A stretch of DNA of 32,813 bases, taken from positions 1 to 32,813 of the forward strand of contig CALKHN010000001.1 in assembly GCA_937991535.1 (NCBI GenBank). Reading direction: 5' to 3'. This DNA is from an uncultured Sphingobacteriales bacterium. GTDB lineage: Bacteria > Bacteroidota > Bacteroidia > Chitinophagales > Chitinophagaceae. The notes below the pieces were generated by a model, which saw only the letters and a list, made by a program, of their open reading frames with translations, was not told where the DNA came from and did no database searches. Shown here piece by piece: positions 8,200 through 16,348 of the stretch (positions are counted from its first letter, which is position 1; every line of letters begins with the position of its first letter). The position numbers and the translations under genes were made by a program.

Positions 8200-8379
8200 T
8201 TATATTCTTTTCTATCTTTATAGGGCCTACAGCGGCAGGAAGATGAGCGACCTTACGAGGAAAGGAATATCAGTCTGTCCAGGGTGAAGGCCTGGGTAAG
8301 AAGGCGACTTTAATAAGTCTGATTTTGTGTTCGATGAATTTACCGTGTACGGGTCTTTGGCATTCTAAAATCAGCTCCC

Positions 8380-9345
8380 ATGCGTTTTGCTTCGCTTTTT
8401 CATCTGGAAGAAAATGTACTCCAAACCGGAAATAACGGCGAATATGCTTTTAATAAAATATCCATTCCCGTTAAAGGAGAAGATATTGTTTTAAGCGGGA
8501 TGCTTACTACGGCTAAAAACCGTTCAAAATATTACTATGCTGTGGAGCATCCCAAACAGCGGATTGTAGTGCATTTTACGGCAGGGCAGCTTCGTTCCGA
8601 TTTATCGGCACTTACAAGGGATAATTACCATGTTTCCGTTGCCTTTGTAATTGGCAGAAATGGCATGATCTATCAGTTGTTTTCTTCAAAATACTGGTCG
8701 GGTCATATTGGCAAAGGTATCGGCAATGAAGGAACGGGCAATGCGCAAGACAAGTGCACTATAGGAATAGAGTTGTCGAACTATGGTTATTTAACTGAGC
8801 GGAACGGTAATCTCGAAACATATTATTCCAGGCAAAAAGATGCGCAGGGCAGGGAGGGGCCGGCTGATGTGTATTGTTCATTAGATGAAATGGCGGCCTA
8901 TCAAAAAATTGAAACGCCTTTTCGCGGACAATTCTATTATGCTTCGTTTACAGGCGAACAAATGGAAAGCCTCGCGATACTGCTCCGCTATCTTACTGCA
9001 CAATATAATATTCCACGGGCTTTCCTGCCTGAACCCCAACGATATCAGTCTACGGAAGAAGTGCTTTCGTTTAAAGGAATCGTGTCACATATTAACTACC
9101 GGCCAACCGGCAAGTGGGATATTGGTCCTGCATTCAACTGGAACACGCTCATCGCTGATGTTCAGGCGTCTGTATTTGAACCCCGGTTTGCCAAACCCGA
9201 AATGGAACCGAAAAGTATACTTGAAAACGCGGATATGGAACTGAATTCAGAAGATCAGTTAGACGCATTTTTGCCTGAGCCTATGGACGCCACCCGTGAA
9301 GATGAACCTTATGAAGAAATACCTCATTTTGAAACGAATAAATAA
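8380..9345 (+). CDS. N-acetylmuramoyl-L-alanine amidase-like protein (Amidase_2 fold), no signal peptide
   Basis: A 321-residue protein with an Amidase_2/PGRP-type zinc amidase domain, which in the family cleaves the bond between muramic acid and the peptide stem. Likely zinc ligands are His65 (VVHFTAG), His237 (SHINYRPTGKWD) and Asp247 (WDIGPAFNW). Glu131 (IGIELSN) is a candidate catalytic acid, and HVSVAFVIGRNG at 84-95 is the typical central strand. About 60 N-terminal and 60 acidic C-terminal residues lie outside the domain. No signal peptide or transmembrane segment is visible, so release by lysis, a non-classical route, or an intracellular role must be considered. In the same direction, the protease gene starts 70 bases downstream. 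The domain is well supported; its role is unknown. Confidence 0.88.
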   Translation: MRFASLFHLEENVLQTGNNGEYAFNKISIPVKGEDIVLSGMLTTAKNRSKYYYAVEHPKQRIVVHFTAGQLRSDLSALTRDNYHVSVAFVIGRNGMIYQLFSSKYWSGHIGKGIGNEGTGNAQDKCTIGIELSNYGYLTERNGNLETYYSRQKDAQGREGPADVYCSLDEMAAYQKIETPFRGQFYYASFTGEQMESLAILLRYLTAQYNIPRAFLPEPQRYQSTEEVLSFKGIVSHINYRPTGKWDIGPAFNWNTLIADVQASVFEPRFAKPEMEPKSILENADMELNSEDQLDAFLPEPMDATREDEPYEEIPHFETNK

Positions 9346-9415
9346 AACATTATTGGTTCTAGTTGCGTTTGGCCGTAATGTTACAACGCTGCACATTCTT
9401 TTAGATTAAACAGGG

Positions 9416-11146
9416 ATGACTATTAAAAATCCAAAAATGCCTTTAGATGCAAGTACTACCGCTTCCCGCATTAAGGAAAGGTTAGACAGGATGGATAAAA
9501 AAAGCGCCTCGGCATTGTGCGAAGAACTGATCCTGTTCCTGTATGGATCGGATGAAGAATTCCCATCAGCCGAAGGCGAAAAGATATTGCAGTACCTGCG
9601 CAATAAAAGAATGTTTACACAAATGCAGCGTGTAGCAGATGTGCTCATTCAAACCGGCAGGGCTACATTTACTATTCAGCGGCAATATGCCCAATCGCTC
9701 ATTGATCAGGGAAATTACACTGCTGCCCTGGCAGTACTGGATCAGTTGATCGCTGAAACTGGCGAAGCAGATCATAAGGATGCAAAGGCCGCAAAAGAAA
9801 ACATGGAATCAAGAGGCCTGCTTGGGCGGATATACAAACAGTTATTTGTTAACACAGGAAATGATAATGTACGTAAGGCAGATTTTATCCGGCAGGCCAT
9901 TGACGCGTACCAGGCTGTTTACAACGCTGCTCCTGAAACCGCTTTATGGCATGGCATTAACGTAGTGGCGCTTGTGCAGCGGGCAAAATCCAACGGAATA
10001 AAAGACCCGGTGTGGCCCAATGATCAGGAGCTTGCCCAATCTATACTTACGCTTATTCAGCAACGTTACGATGAAGGGGAAGCCACTATATGGCAATTTG
10101 CCACGGCATGCGAGGCATGTGTTGCACTTCAAAAGCCGGAGGAAGCTATGCATTGGTTAAGCGGCTATCTGCGCATGCCTGCTGCAGATGCCTTTGAAGT
10201 GGCAAGCATGCTAAGACAAATGAAAGAAATCTGGCGGTTAGACATGCATTCGGAAATGGGTCAAATGATTCTTCCCCTGTTGCAGGCCGCACTGCTGGAG
10301 CGGGATGGGGGGAGCTTTACAATTGAAACGCAAATGCTGAAGGAGCAGGCCGAGATGGAAGCACATATTTCGACTGCGTATGCCAGTATAAAGGGAAAAT
10401 CAACGACTGGTAAACAGACTCCGCAACTGGAAAAAATTTTTGGTGAGGATTCTTTTAAAACCTACAGGTGGTATATGACTGGCGCCAGCCGTTGTATGGC
10501 TATTGCCAGAATAGGCAGGGATGCGACCAAAGGATTTGGCACCGGTTTTCTGGTAAGGGGAGCCGATTTGCATGAAAGTCTCGGAGCGGAATTGTTGTTG
10601 ATAACCAACGCCCATGTAGTAAGCAATGATGCCGCGGAAAAAGCGCTCCACCCCGATGAGGTTGTAGTAACTTTTGAAGTGTTAGACAAAGACGCTGCCG
10701 AACTCCGCATAGCAGAAGTTCTATGGTCGTCGCCAAGCAGTTTATTAGATGCTTCTGTATTGCGTTTTGATAAGGAAAGTCTTGCAATAATAGAAACATT
10801 AACGAAGGATATTGCCTTTTACCCGCTGGCAAAAAGACTACCTGCTATTCAGGCCGATATGCCGTCGGAGGAAAGGATTTATATTATTGGCCACCCCGCA
10901 GGCGGCACGCTGCAGTTGTCGTTCCAGGATAATTTGCTGCTGGATTATGAAGATCCGCGCATTCATTACCGTACACCCACAACGGGCGGCAGTTCCGGCA
11001 GCCCGGTTTTTAACCAGCAATGGGAGTTGATGGGGTTGCATCATGCCGGCAGCGAAGAAATGCCAAGGCTGCACGGCAAACCCGGAACATACCAGGCCAA
11101 TGAAGGCATGTGGATACAGGCAATTAAAAATGCAATTACATTATAG
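9416..11146 (+). CDS. Helical-repeat (TPR-like) protein fused to a trypsin-like serine protease
   Basis: A 576-residue two-part protein. Residues 1-340 are alpha-helical with TPR-like pairs (YAQSLIDQGNYTAALAVLDQ at 91-110, and the GLLGRIYKQL stretch at 134-143). This resembles, tentatively, the helical domains of bacterial conflict and signalling proteins. Residues 355-576 form a chymotrypsin/HtrA-fold protease: His400 (TNAHVV), Asp445 (LLDASVLRF) and Ser527 (TGGSSGSPVF) give a complete catalytic triad, and GFGTGFLV precedes the histidine as in HtrA-like enzymes. There is no PDZ domain, signal peptide or transmembrane segment, so it is probably cytoplasmic. The helical part may bind a partner or sense a trigger. 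It follows the amidase gene by 70 bases and could be co-transcribed with it. Confidence 0.92.
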   Translation: MTIKNPKMPLDASTTASRIKERLDRMDKKSASALCEELILFLYGSDEEFPSAEGEKILQYLRNKRMFTQMQRVADVLIQTGRATFTIQRQYAQSLIDQGNYTAALAVLDQLIAETGEADHKDAKAAKENMESRGLLGRIYKQLFVNTGNDNVRKADFIRQAIDAYQAVYNAAPETALWHGINVVALVQRAKSNGIKDPVWPNDQELAQSILTLIQQRYDEGEATIWQFATACEACVALQKPEEAMHWLSGYLRMPAADAFEVASMLRQMKEIWRLDMHSEMGQMILPLLQAALLERDGGSFTIETQMLKEQAEMEAHISTAYASIKGKSTTGKQTPQLEKIFGEDSFKTYRWYMTGASRCMAIARIGRDATKGFGTGFLVRGADLHESLGAELLLITNAHVVSNDAAEKALHPDEVVVTFEVLDKDAAELRIAEVLWSSPSSLLDASVLRFDKESLAIIETLTKDIAFYPLAKRLPAIQADMPSEERIYIIGHPAGGTLQLSFQDNLLLDYEDPRIHYRTPTTGGSSGSPVFNQQWELMGLHHAGSEEMPRLHGKPGTYQANEGMWIQAIKNAITL

Positions 11147-11214
11147 CCACCCGCACAGAATGCGAAGGAATTACCGTGCGCACCACGATTTCGCGGCAGA
11201 TGCACCTTTAGCAT

Positions 11215-12174
11215 TTAAAAAACATTCTCTTTCAGATCCACTTCTTTGATCTTGGCCTTTATGATAGCATACGTAATTTTTGAGAATGGATTATTGCTGC
11301 TATCCTGTAATGCATCTACTTCGCTCATGCCATCGGGCGCCAGGATACCAAACCCCGAATAGTAAACAGGGTTAGCGCTGAGGATGGTGTCGTAATCCGT
11401 TTTACGGGCCATTACCCACAGTCCCGGATTCAGGCAACTCACTTTAACGCTTGACAGATCGCCGCCCAGTTCTTCCTTTCCCGCCTGGGTGAAGCTTAAT
11501 TTTACTGCCTGGCTTTGAAAAAGTATTTCCGGTTCTTTATCAAAAAGATTGTCCAGCATGCCTGCAATGGAATTAACAGCTACTTCTGTAATGCCGCCGA
11601 AACCAATTAAAGACATCAGGTTTTTTGCAGAGTCGGATTTTGCAAAAGAAAATATTTTCTGCCACCATTTGGGCTCATCGTGCTTAACTACGTTTAATGA
11701 TATTTGTCCTACGCCACCCGGCAAAGAAATGGGTTTATTCCCTAAAGCGGTTTCTGTACTTTGTTTAAAATCCTTGGGCTCTGCTTTTTTTCTTTTTATT
11801 TCGTTATAAAGATCAAGCCCGCCGTTAATGCAATAAAATAGTTTTTCCAGTCCTGCAATTTTATGCTCCTGTCCTACCTTCAATTGCAAAGTAGCTTTTG
11901 TTTTAGGATCAATGTTTTCATTAGAGCCGATCTTAAAGCTCTCAAAGTCGAGCAGCATATTGATATCGGGTTTTTCTGTTCCCTTGAGTTTGGGCACAAC
12001 TTCGGTAGTATTGAGCACCCTTTTATCACCGTCGGACAATTGCAGGAGAATAAATTGGTTAAATGCTTCATCAGCACTTTCTAAAAATGATTTAGGCTGA
12101 TTTCCTTCCAGCAGGTTTTGTTCCCACGCCGCCTGGTTAAAAAGAGAGTTGCTTTTTGATTGAAAAATGGGCAT
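11215..12174 (-). CDS. Hypothetical protein, 319 residues
   Basis: Not recognised. No signal peptide is visible (MPIFQSKSNSL). The N-terminal half looks mixed alpha/beta (LLDFESFKIG, TKATLQLKVG), suggesting a beta-rich domain. A glycine-containing hydrophobic stretch at 185-206 (NLMSLIGFGGITEV and on) could be a buried helix or a membrane-interacting segment. The C-terminal part is again beta-like (VKLSFTQAG, VKVSCLNPGLWVMAR) and ends in a lysine-rich strand. It converges on the protease gene with 68 bases between the stops. The ORF is long and open, with ATG at 12172-12174, and the overlapping reading frames are short, so it is very likely real. Membership in the amidase/protease neighbourhood is possible but unproven. 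Confidence 0.83.
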   Translation of the reverse strand: MPIFQSKSNSLFNQAAWEQNLLEGNQPKSFLESADEAFNQFILLQLSDGDKRVLNTTEVVPKLKGTEKPDINMLLDFESFKIGSNENIDPKTKATLQLKVGQEHKIAGLEKLFYCINGGLDLYNEIKRKKAEPKDFKQSTETALGNKPISLPGGVGQISLNVVKHDEPKWWQKIFSFAKSDSAKNLMSLIGFGGITEVAVNSIAGMLDNLFDKEPEILFQSQAVKLSFTQAGKEELGGDLSSVKVSCLNPGLWVMARKTDYDTILSANPVYYSGFGILAPDGMSEVDALQDSSNNPFSKITYAIIKAKIKEVDLKENVF

Positions 12175-12474
12175 AGAAAAAAGTTTACAGTGTAAAAAAT
12201 AGAGTGGTATTTATCCTGAGGCGCTGTATCTTCCTGTGTGGGTTTATTGTGAGAACAGATGATGGCAGGTACCGGATAGCGGATCTCAATCAGTAATATT
12301 GGAGTGTATATTTTTGCAAAGCACGAATCTAAAATTAACAGGAGCAATATAAGATGGTGAATATAATAAAAATTAAATTACCGTAGAAGTATATTTAGCA
12401 GGAGCATAGAACGGTCGTTTGCCTATTCAGTTCTTTACCGGATTTGCTGGTTACTGGATCTCACCACCCTTTGA
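12175..12474. other. Gene-free interval between lolD-like gene and the 319-residue hypothetical
   Basis: These 300 bases lie downstream of the minus-strand ATPase gene and upstream of the minus-strand hypothetical. I see no convincing gene, no strong hairpin with a T-run, and no full TTTG/TAnnTTTG promoter on the minus strand. It presumably holds the 3' end of the ATPase transcript and the promoter of the hypothetical. Confidence 0.3.
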
Positions 12475-13128
12475 TTATTCTACTATCTTCCCATCTTTCA
12501 TATGCAAAACCCGGTCGCTCATTTTTGCCAGTTCTTCATTGTGGGTTACAATTAGAAATGTTTGCTGGTGAGTATCACGCAACTGAACAAACAAGCGGTG
12601 CAGTTCTCTTGCATTTTTAGAATCAAGATTACCTGTTGGCTCATCGGCAAATACAATGTCGGGCTTATTGATAAGAGCGCGGGCCACAGCAACACGTTGT
12701 TGTTCGCCCCCCGAAAGCGCAGAGGGTTTATGCTCTATGCGGTCCTTTAGGCCTAGTGTTTCGAGTAAAGCTTTTGCCCTCGTCTCTGTTTCTTTTTTCT
12801 TTTTATCCGAAAGCCACCCTGGGATACATACATTTTCAAAAGCACTGAACTCGGGGAGAAGATGATGAAACTGGAATACAAAACCCATATGGCGGTTTCG
12901 GAAAGCAGCCAGTTTTTTCCCATTGAGCAAATCCAGCCGCTGATCCTGCAATGTAATCTCCCCGCTGTCTGCCTGGTCAAGTGTGCCAATAATGTGTAAT
13001 AAAGTACTTTTTCCCGCACCGGAGGAGCCGGCAATACTCACTATTTCGCCGCGTTGAATATCAAGACTTACCCCTTTGAGCACCTGAAGGCTGCCATAGG
13101 ATTTTTTTATATTTTTTACAGATAACAT
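12475..13128 (-). CDS. lolD: LolD-like ABC transporter ATP-binding protein
   Basis: A 217-residue ATPase of the LolD/MacB-type family. These ATPases power lipoprotein release from the inner membrane (LolCDE) or related membrane-extraction machines. All nucleotide-binding motifs are present: Walker A GSSGAGKS at 34-41, Q-loop glutamine 86, signature LSGGE at 138-142, Walker B IVFADE at 158-163, D-loop GNLDS and switch His196. The GNLDS and NEELAK-x-SDR ending is typical of this family. No permease gene is adjacent, so its LolC/E partner must be encoded elsewhere. It is divergent from the DUF2795 gene across a 230-base intergenic region. Assignment to the family is firm; LolD rather than another MacB-like ATPase is likely but not certain. 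Confidence 0.93.
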   Translation of the reverse strand: MLSVKNIKKSYGSLQVLKGVSLDIQRGEIVSIAGSSGAGKSTLLHIIGTLDQADSGEITLQDQRLDLLNGKKLAAFRNRHMGFVFQFHHLLPEFSAFENVCIPGWLSDKKKKETETRAKALLETLGLKDRIEHKPSALSGGEQQRVAVARALINKPDIVFADEPTGNLDSKNARELHRLFVQLRDTHQQTFLIVTHNEELAKMSDRVLHMKDGKIVE

Positions 13129-13241
13129 CTATAATGGCTTATTTAAAAACTGAAAATTAATCATTACCCCAACACTTAACAAAAGGAACCACAATAAATA
13201 CCACCTGTAATCGTTCAATTTTGCCCATTCGGATAAGTGAA

Positions 13242-13272
13242 TTTGGAAATTACGCGCTAAACTTTACTTTTG
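13242..13272 (+). promoter_or_regulatory. Bacteroidota-type promoter for the DUF2795 gene
   Basis: TTTG at 13242-13245 and TACTTTTG at 13265-13272 are separated by 19 bases, a full match to the TTTG-N(17-23)-TAnnTTTG promoter of the Bacteroidota primary sigma factor. Transcription would start near 13279, leaving a leader of about 80 bases before the ATG at 13359. Confidence 0.7.
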
Positions 13273-13358
13273 CGGAAAAATTGGCCGTTAAACCTTTCTT
13301 TAAAAGGGGGTAACGACCCTGAAAGGCAAAATCTGATCATCGCTTAAAAAAATAATAA

Positions 13359-13580
13359 ATGTTCTGGACACTTGAACTTGCATCCTATCTTGAAGACGCT
13401 CCGTGGCCCGCTACCAAAGATGAATTGATTGATTATACTATCCGCAGTGGCGCACCCATAGAAGTAATTGAAAACCTGCAGGAACTGGAAGATGAAGGTG
13501 AGATATATGAAGGTATTGATGATATATGGCCGGATTACCCTTCGCAGGAAGATTTCTTTTTCAATGAAGATGAATATTAA
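13359..13580 (+). CDS. DUF2795 domain-containing protein
   Basis: A very acidic 73-residue protein. It matches the small, highly conserved Bacteroidota DUF2795 proteins: WTLELASYLEDAPWPATKDE at the N-terminus, then an APIEVIENLQELEDEG helix and a tail of WPDYPSQEDFFFNEDEY type. No enzymatic motif is visible. The family's function is unknown; small size, strong conservation and a good promoter suggest a housekeeping role. It is flanked by a strong promoter (13242-13272) and a terminator (13646-13673), so it is a monocistronic unit. Confidence 0.9.
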   Translation: MFWTLELASYLEDAPWPATKDELIDYTIRSGAPIEVIENLQELEDEGEIYEGIDDIWPDYPSQEDFFFNEDEY

Positions 13581-13645
13581 AGCTGTGAGTTGCCCGTCAT
13601 AAATGATATATGATGAGTACAATTGACCGCATTTGCATAATGTTT

Positions 13646-13673
13646 AACCGCTCTTAACAAGGGCGGTTTTTTT
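13646..13673 (+). terminator. Rho-independent terminator after the DUF2795 gene
   Basis: AACCGCTC (13646-13653) pairs with GGGCGGTT (13661-13668), including one G-T pair, around a seven-base loop. Seven consecutive T residues follow the GG of the right arm (13667-13673). It lies 66 bases after the stop codon. Confidence 0.77.
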
Positions 13674-13843
13674 GTGGCAGTGTAAAATCGCAGTTGCTTG
13701 AATCTTGTAGCTATGATGGGGAAAATTTCTCATTTTTCGGTTAAACTCCGTTCCCGCATTAACTGGTACTAAAAGATCCATAAGCGGGCAGTTCAAAAAC
13801 ATTACAAAAAAGTTAAAAAAAAGAGGGAAAGGCACAGCTTTAT

Positions 13844-13859
13844 TTAGTAGATTTACTAA
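13844..13859. promoter_or_regulatory. Palindromic site TTAGTA-N4-TACTAA, possible operator
   Basis: A perfect inverted repeat with 6-bp arms and a GATT spacer lies 17 bases before the ATG at 13877. It shares the pattern TTAGT-N6-ACTAA with the site at 17744-17759, upstream of the fadN-like gene. The form suits a dimeric MarR- or TetR-type repressor, but no such regulator is encoded in the window. Confidence 0.4.
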
Positions 13860-13876
13860 CCCTAAATTTCTTAACG

Positions 13877-14110
13877 ATGAGTTTTGCAAACAACCCGGAA
13901 GTGTTTCAGGCACTAGCTCCCCCAATTGCTTATACAAAGCCATATTCCTTTTCCTTTTCTGTTCATGACTATGAAGATCAAATCATCGCCTATTTTTCTG
14001 AGCGATCTTCTGGTGCTGCATATCAGTGGGATTCGGAAAAGCTTAAAAAGCGTTTTGAAAATGCATGTAAACAAGTCGAATCGTTTGTTTTATTACAGGA
14101 AGAAGAATAA
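13877..14110 (+). CDS. Small hypothetical protein, 77 residues
   Basis: Not recognised. The ORF encodes a soluble, acidic-tailed protein (MSFANNPEVFQALAPPIAY, ending LLQEEE) with a predicted helical C-terminal half (SEKLKKRFENACKQVESF). It has the amino-acid balance of a real protein, and an overlapping 69-codon ORF in another frame is less protein-like. It follows the DUF2795 terminator and has a palindromic site just upstream. There is no clear ribosome-binding site, which is normal for Bacteroidota. Confidence 0.6.
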   Translation: MSFANNPEVFQALAPPIAYTKPYSFSFSVHDYEDQIIAYFSERSSGAAYQWDSEKLKKRFENACKQVESFVLLQEEE

Positions 14111-14176
14111 GTTCGTCCGGCATGTCATCCTGTAACCCGTATACTTCCGGGGATATTTTGCCTGTACTTTATTTTT

Positions 14177-14199
14177 TCACAAACTTTCCCGGTTTGTGA
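14177..14199. promoter_or_regulatory. Inverted repeat TCACAAAC-N7-GTTTGTGA
   Basis: Perfect 8-bp arms surround a TTTCCCG spacer, 67 bases after the stop at 14110 and about 100 bases before the ATG at 14303. The T-rich run is before rather than after the hairpin on the plus strand, so it is not a standard terminator for the 77-residue gene. It may be a weak terminator or a binding site. Confidence 0.4.
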
Positions 14200-14302
14200 T
14201 ATTATTAATCAGTTTTCTATTTCGCCAGGCGGCGCCCTTGCATTGTATTTATGCGTAAATTGAAGGTATTAATGTATTAGTATTACCTATTAATATTCTT
14301 AT

Positions 14303-14935
14303 ATGAAATGGCTGGTGGAAAAGCGTACGATTGTTGTAGTGTTATTGGGCATCCTGGTGCTGGCCTTGATTAATAATTTTGTAAGCAGGCAGCAATATAA
14401 TGAACTTACAAAAAATATATCTTCCATTTATAAAGACAGGCTTATACCCGCCAGTTATATTTTTCAGATGAACGGTCTACTTTATCAAAAGCAAATATTG
14501 TTGCAAACCCAACCGGCAGAAACTGCGCCAGCACAACTGGATCAGCAAAACGCTGAGATATTCCGTATTATAAAAGCATATGAATCTACTTATCTTACCA
14601 AAGAAGAGAAGCAGCAATGGGAAAGTTTCAGGCAACACCTCAGAGATTATAACGAAGCTGAAGTGCTTTATCGTTCTTCCGTTGAACATACGCATATCAA
14701 TAACCTGCATTCAAGTTTTGATAAGGTACTCCAATCCTTAAAGCAATTAAATGAAACTCAAACCAGTGAAGGCATGCGGCTCCAGAGCGAATCAAAGTCC
14801 ATCATTAGCAGCACAATAATCCAGGCTTATTTCGAAGTCTCCCTTCTTTTTATTCTTGGAATTATAGGATTAATGCTGCTAACCGCCTCAGAAAAAGTCG
14901 TTTACCCGGTTTCCCACAGGTATCTTCATAATTAA
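14303..14935 (+). CDS. Membrane-anchored four-helix-bundle sensor-like protein without output domain
   Basis: A 210-residue protein with the layout of the input half of a chemoreceptor or histidine kinase: transmembrane helix at about 9-27, a periplasmic helical region at about 30-172 (YKDRLIPASYIFQMNGLLYQ is typical of MCP four-helix-bundle ligand domains), and a second membrane helix at about 176-195. After this come only about 15 residues. No HAMP, MCP signalling or kinase domain follows, and no frameshifted remnant is seen downstream, where the convergent FAD oxidoreductase ends 11 bases away. It may act with a separate partner or be a stand-alone bundle protein. The topology is well supported; the role is unknown. 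Confidence 0.8.
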   Translation: MKWLVEKRTIVVVLLGILVLALINNFVSRQQYNELTKNISSIYKDRLIPASYIFQMNGLLYQKQILLQTQPAETAPAQLDQQNAEIFRIIKAYESTYLTKEEKQQWESFRQHLRDYNEAEVLYRSSVEHTHINNLHSSFDKVLQSLKQLNETQTSEGMRLQSESKSIISSTIIQAYFEVSLLFILGIIGLMLLTASEKVVYPVSHRYLHN

Positions 14936-14946
14936 AAGACGTTTTT

Positions 14947-16290
14947 TTATGCTTCCAGTCCCAGTCTTGCTGAAAGATCTGAAGTAAATACATTCAAAGG
15001 ATCATATTTTCTTTTGATGGTTAACCATTCTTCGTACTGCGGATACATAAGCCTAAAGGTTGCCTGGTCGAGCATAGCATCTTTGCCGAGGTATATTCTT
15101 CCGCCGGAGTGCAATACAGCCTTGTCTAATTGTTTGGTAAATGCCTTTAGCCCTTTGGTAACCGGAAAATCTATGGCCAGCGTATATCCCTTAAACGGGA
15201 AAGATAAGATGCCCTGCCCTTCCCCCATTTTTTTAAATACATTTAAGAATGGGGTGCAGCCGCTGGAGGCTATCATTTCCATGATATGTCTTAGGTTTGA
15301 TATGCCATTTTGTTCGGGGATCACAAACTGGTATTGGATAAATCCTCTTTTGCCATAACCCCGGTTCCAGTTGTTGATCGTATCCAGGGGGAAAAAGAAC
15401 TTTTCATAATGCACATATTGTCTGGAAGAATTTTGCATAAACCCAATCAGTTTGTTTAGCAATCGCACCGTAATATTATTCAATGCAAAGTCGGGTAAGA
15501 AAAACGGAACGTTGAGTTTGGATGAAGTATGAATTTTTAAAGGTTCCTTTTTTAATGCTTCCGGAAGTTCTTCCAATGTAGCAGCGTTGCCCACTGTTAA
15601 CACGCCCCCGCCTAAGTTTTTTCCGGTGGTGAGTGGGTCAATCCAGGCAACGGAATAGTTGTAGCCATCATACTGCTCCAGTGCCTTCAGCATTTCTTCC
15701 AGGGAATTTACCTTTATGGATTGTTGCCTGAAATAAGTGGTTTCAGTTTTTCTGAGCCTTATCTTAGCCGTTAGTATAATTCCCAGTAAACCGAGTCCGC
15801 CAAAATTGGCAATAAACAAATCCGGATGTTCTTCTCTTGAAGCGGTGACTATATTTCCGTCTGCCAGTAATATGGTAAAGGAAATTACGCAATTGATGAA
15901 GGAGCCATCTGCATGATGTGCTTTGCCATGTATATCGTTGGCTATGGATCCGCCGAGGGTTACAAATTTGGTTCCCGGACAAATGGCGGGCATCCATCCC
16001 CGCGGTGCAAATGTGGTTATAATTTCATCCAGGCTTGCACCTGCTTCACATTCCAGAATGCCTGTATCTTCATCCCATGAAAGAAAATGATGCATCCTGG
16101 TGCAAATGCACACTTTTTTATCGGTATGGATAGCCTGGTCCCCATAACTTCTTCCCAGCCCTCTTGCGATAACAGTTTCCTGGTTTATAGTTTTCTTTAA
16201 TTCCTGTTCATTTGCCGGAACAATTACGTATGAATTGGCTTTTGGATAATTACCCCAGCCCGCTAATGTTTGCTGATGTTCGGTTGCCAT
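14947..16290 (-). CDS. DprE1-like FAD-binding oxidoreductase (PCMH-type)
   Basis: A 447-residue flavoprotein of the vanillyl-alcohol-oxidase/PCMH superfamily. It resembles decaprenylphosphoryl-ribose oxidase DprE1 and sugar-lactone oxidases. FAD-binding features near the N-terminus are RGLGRSYGDQA, then the EAGASLDE and PGTKFVTLGGSIANDIHGK stretches; the HH-x-DGSF segment fits DprE1-like enzymes. The C-terminal half is the substrate domain, with PFLNVFKKMG. The start is placed at the ATG at 16288-16290; a longer reading begins with TTG at 16308 and would include a possible promoter element. It follows the glycerate kinase on the same strand with 58 bases between, so both may act in one sugar or sugar-acid pathway. 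No DprE2-type partner is adjacent. Substrate unknown. Confidence 0.88.
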   Translation of the reverse strand: MATEHQQTLAGWGNYPKANSYVIVPANEQELKKTINQETVIARGLGRSYGDQAIHTDKKVCICTRMHHFLSWDEDTGILECEAGASLDEIITTFAPRGWMPAICPGTKFVTLGGSIANDIHGKAHHADGSFINCVISFTILLADGNIVTASREEHPDLFIANFGGLGLLGIILTAKIRLRKTETTYFRQQSIKVNSLEEMLKALEQYDGYNYSVAWIDPLTTGKNLGGGVLTVGNAATLEELPEALKKEPLKIHTSSKLNVPFFLPDFALNNITVRLLNKLIGFMQNSSRQYVHYEKFFFPLDTINNWNRGYGKRGFIQYQFVIPEQNGISNLRHIMEMIASSGCTPFLNVFKKMGEGQGILSFPFKGYTLAIDFPVTKGLKAFTKQLDKAVLHSGGRIYLGKDAMLDQATFRLMYPQYEEWLTIKRKYDPLNVFTSDLSARLGLEA

Positions 16291-16305
16291 AATGTAAAAA
16301 CGCTG

Positions 16306-16313
16306 CAAACTTA
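16306..16313 (-). promoter_or_regulatory. Possible -7 element upstream of the FAD oxidoreductase
   Basis: On the minus strand this reads TAAGTTTG, a match to TAnnTTTG, 15 bases before the ATG at 16290. No good TTTG is found at the usual distance upstream. It would be an internal promoter between the glycerate kinase and the oxidoreductase. Confidence 0.33.
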
Positions 16314-16348
16314 TGGTTTAGTGGATTGCAATAATAATTTTTACTGTT

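Noticed and set aside
8200..8379. Possible structured RNA or gene remnant between lipoprotein and amidase genes
   Set aside because: A short CCAGG/CCTGG stem is visible at about 8279-8295 but no larger fold, known RNA motif or open frame supports a feature.
13926..14135. Overlapping 69-codon ORF in another frame of the small hypothetical gene
   Set aside because: The 77-codon frame starting at 13877 has the more protein-like composition and a clean acidic C-terminus.
16291..16308. Longer start (TTG at 16308) for the FAD oxidoreductase
   Set aside because: An ATG lies six codons further in at 16290, the extra residues have no family support, and a TAnnTTTG box overlaps the longer start.
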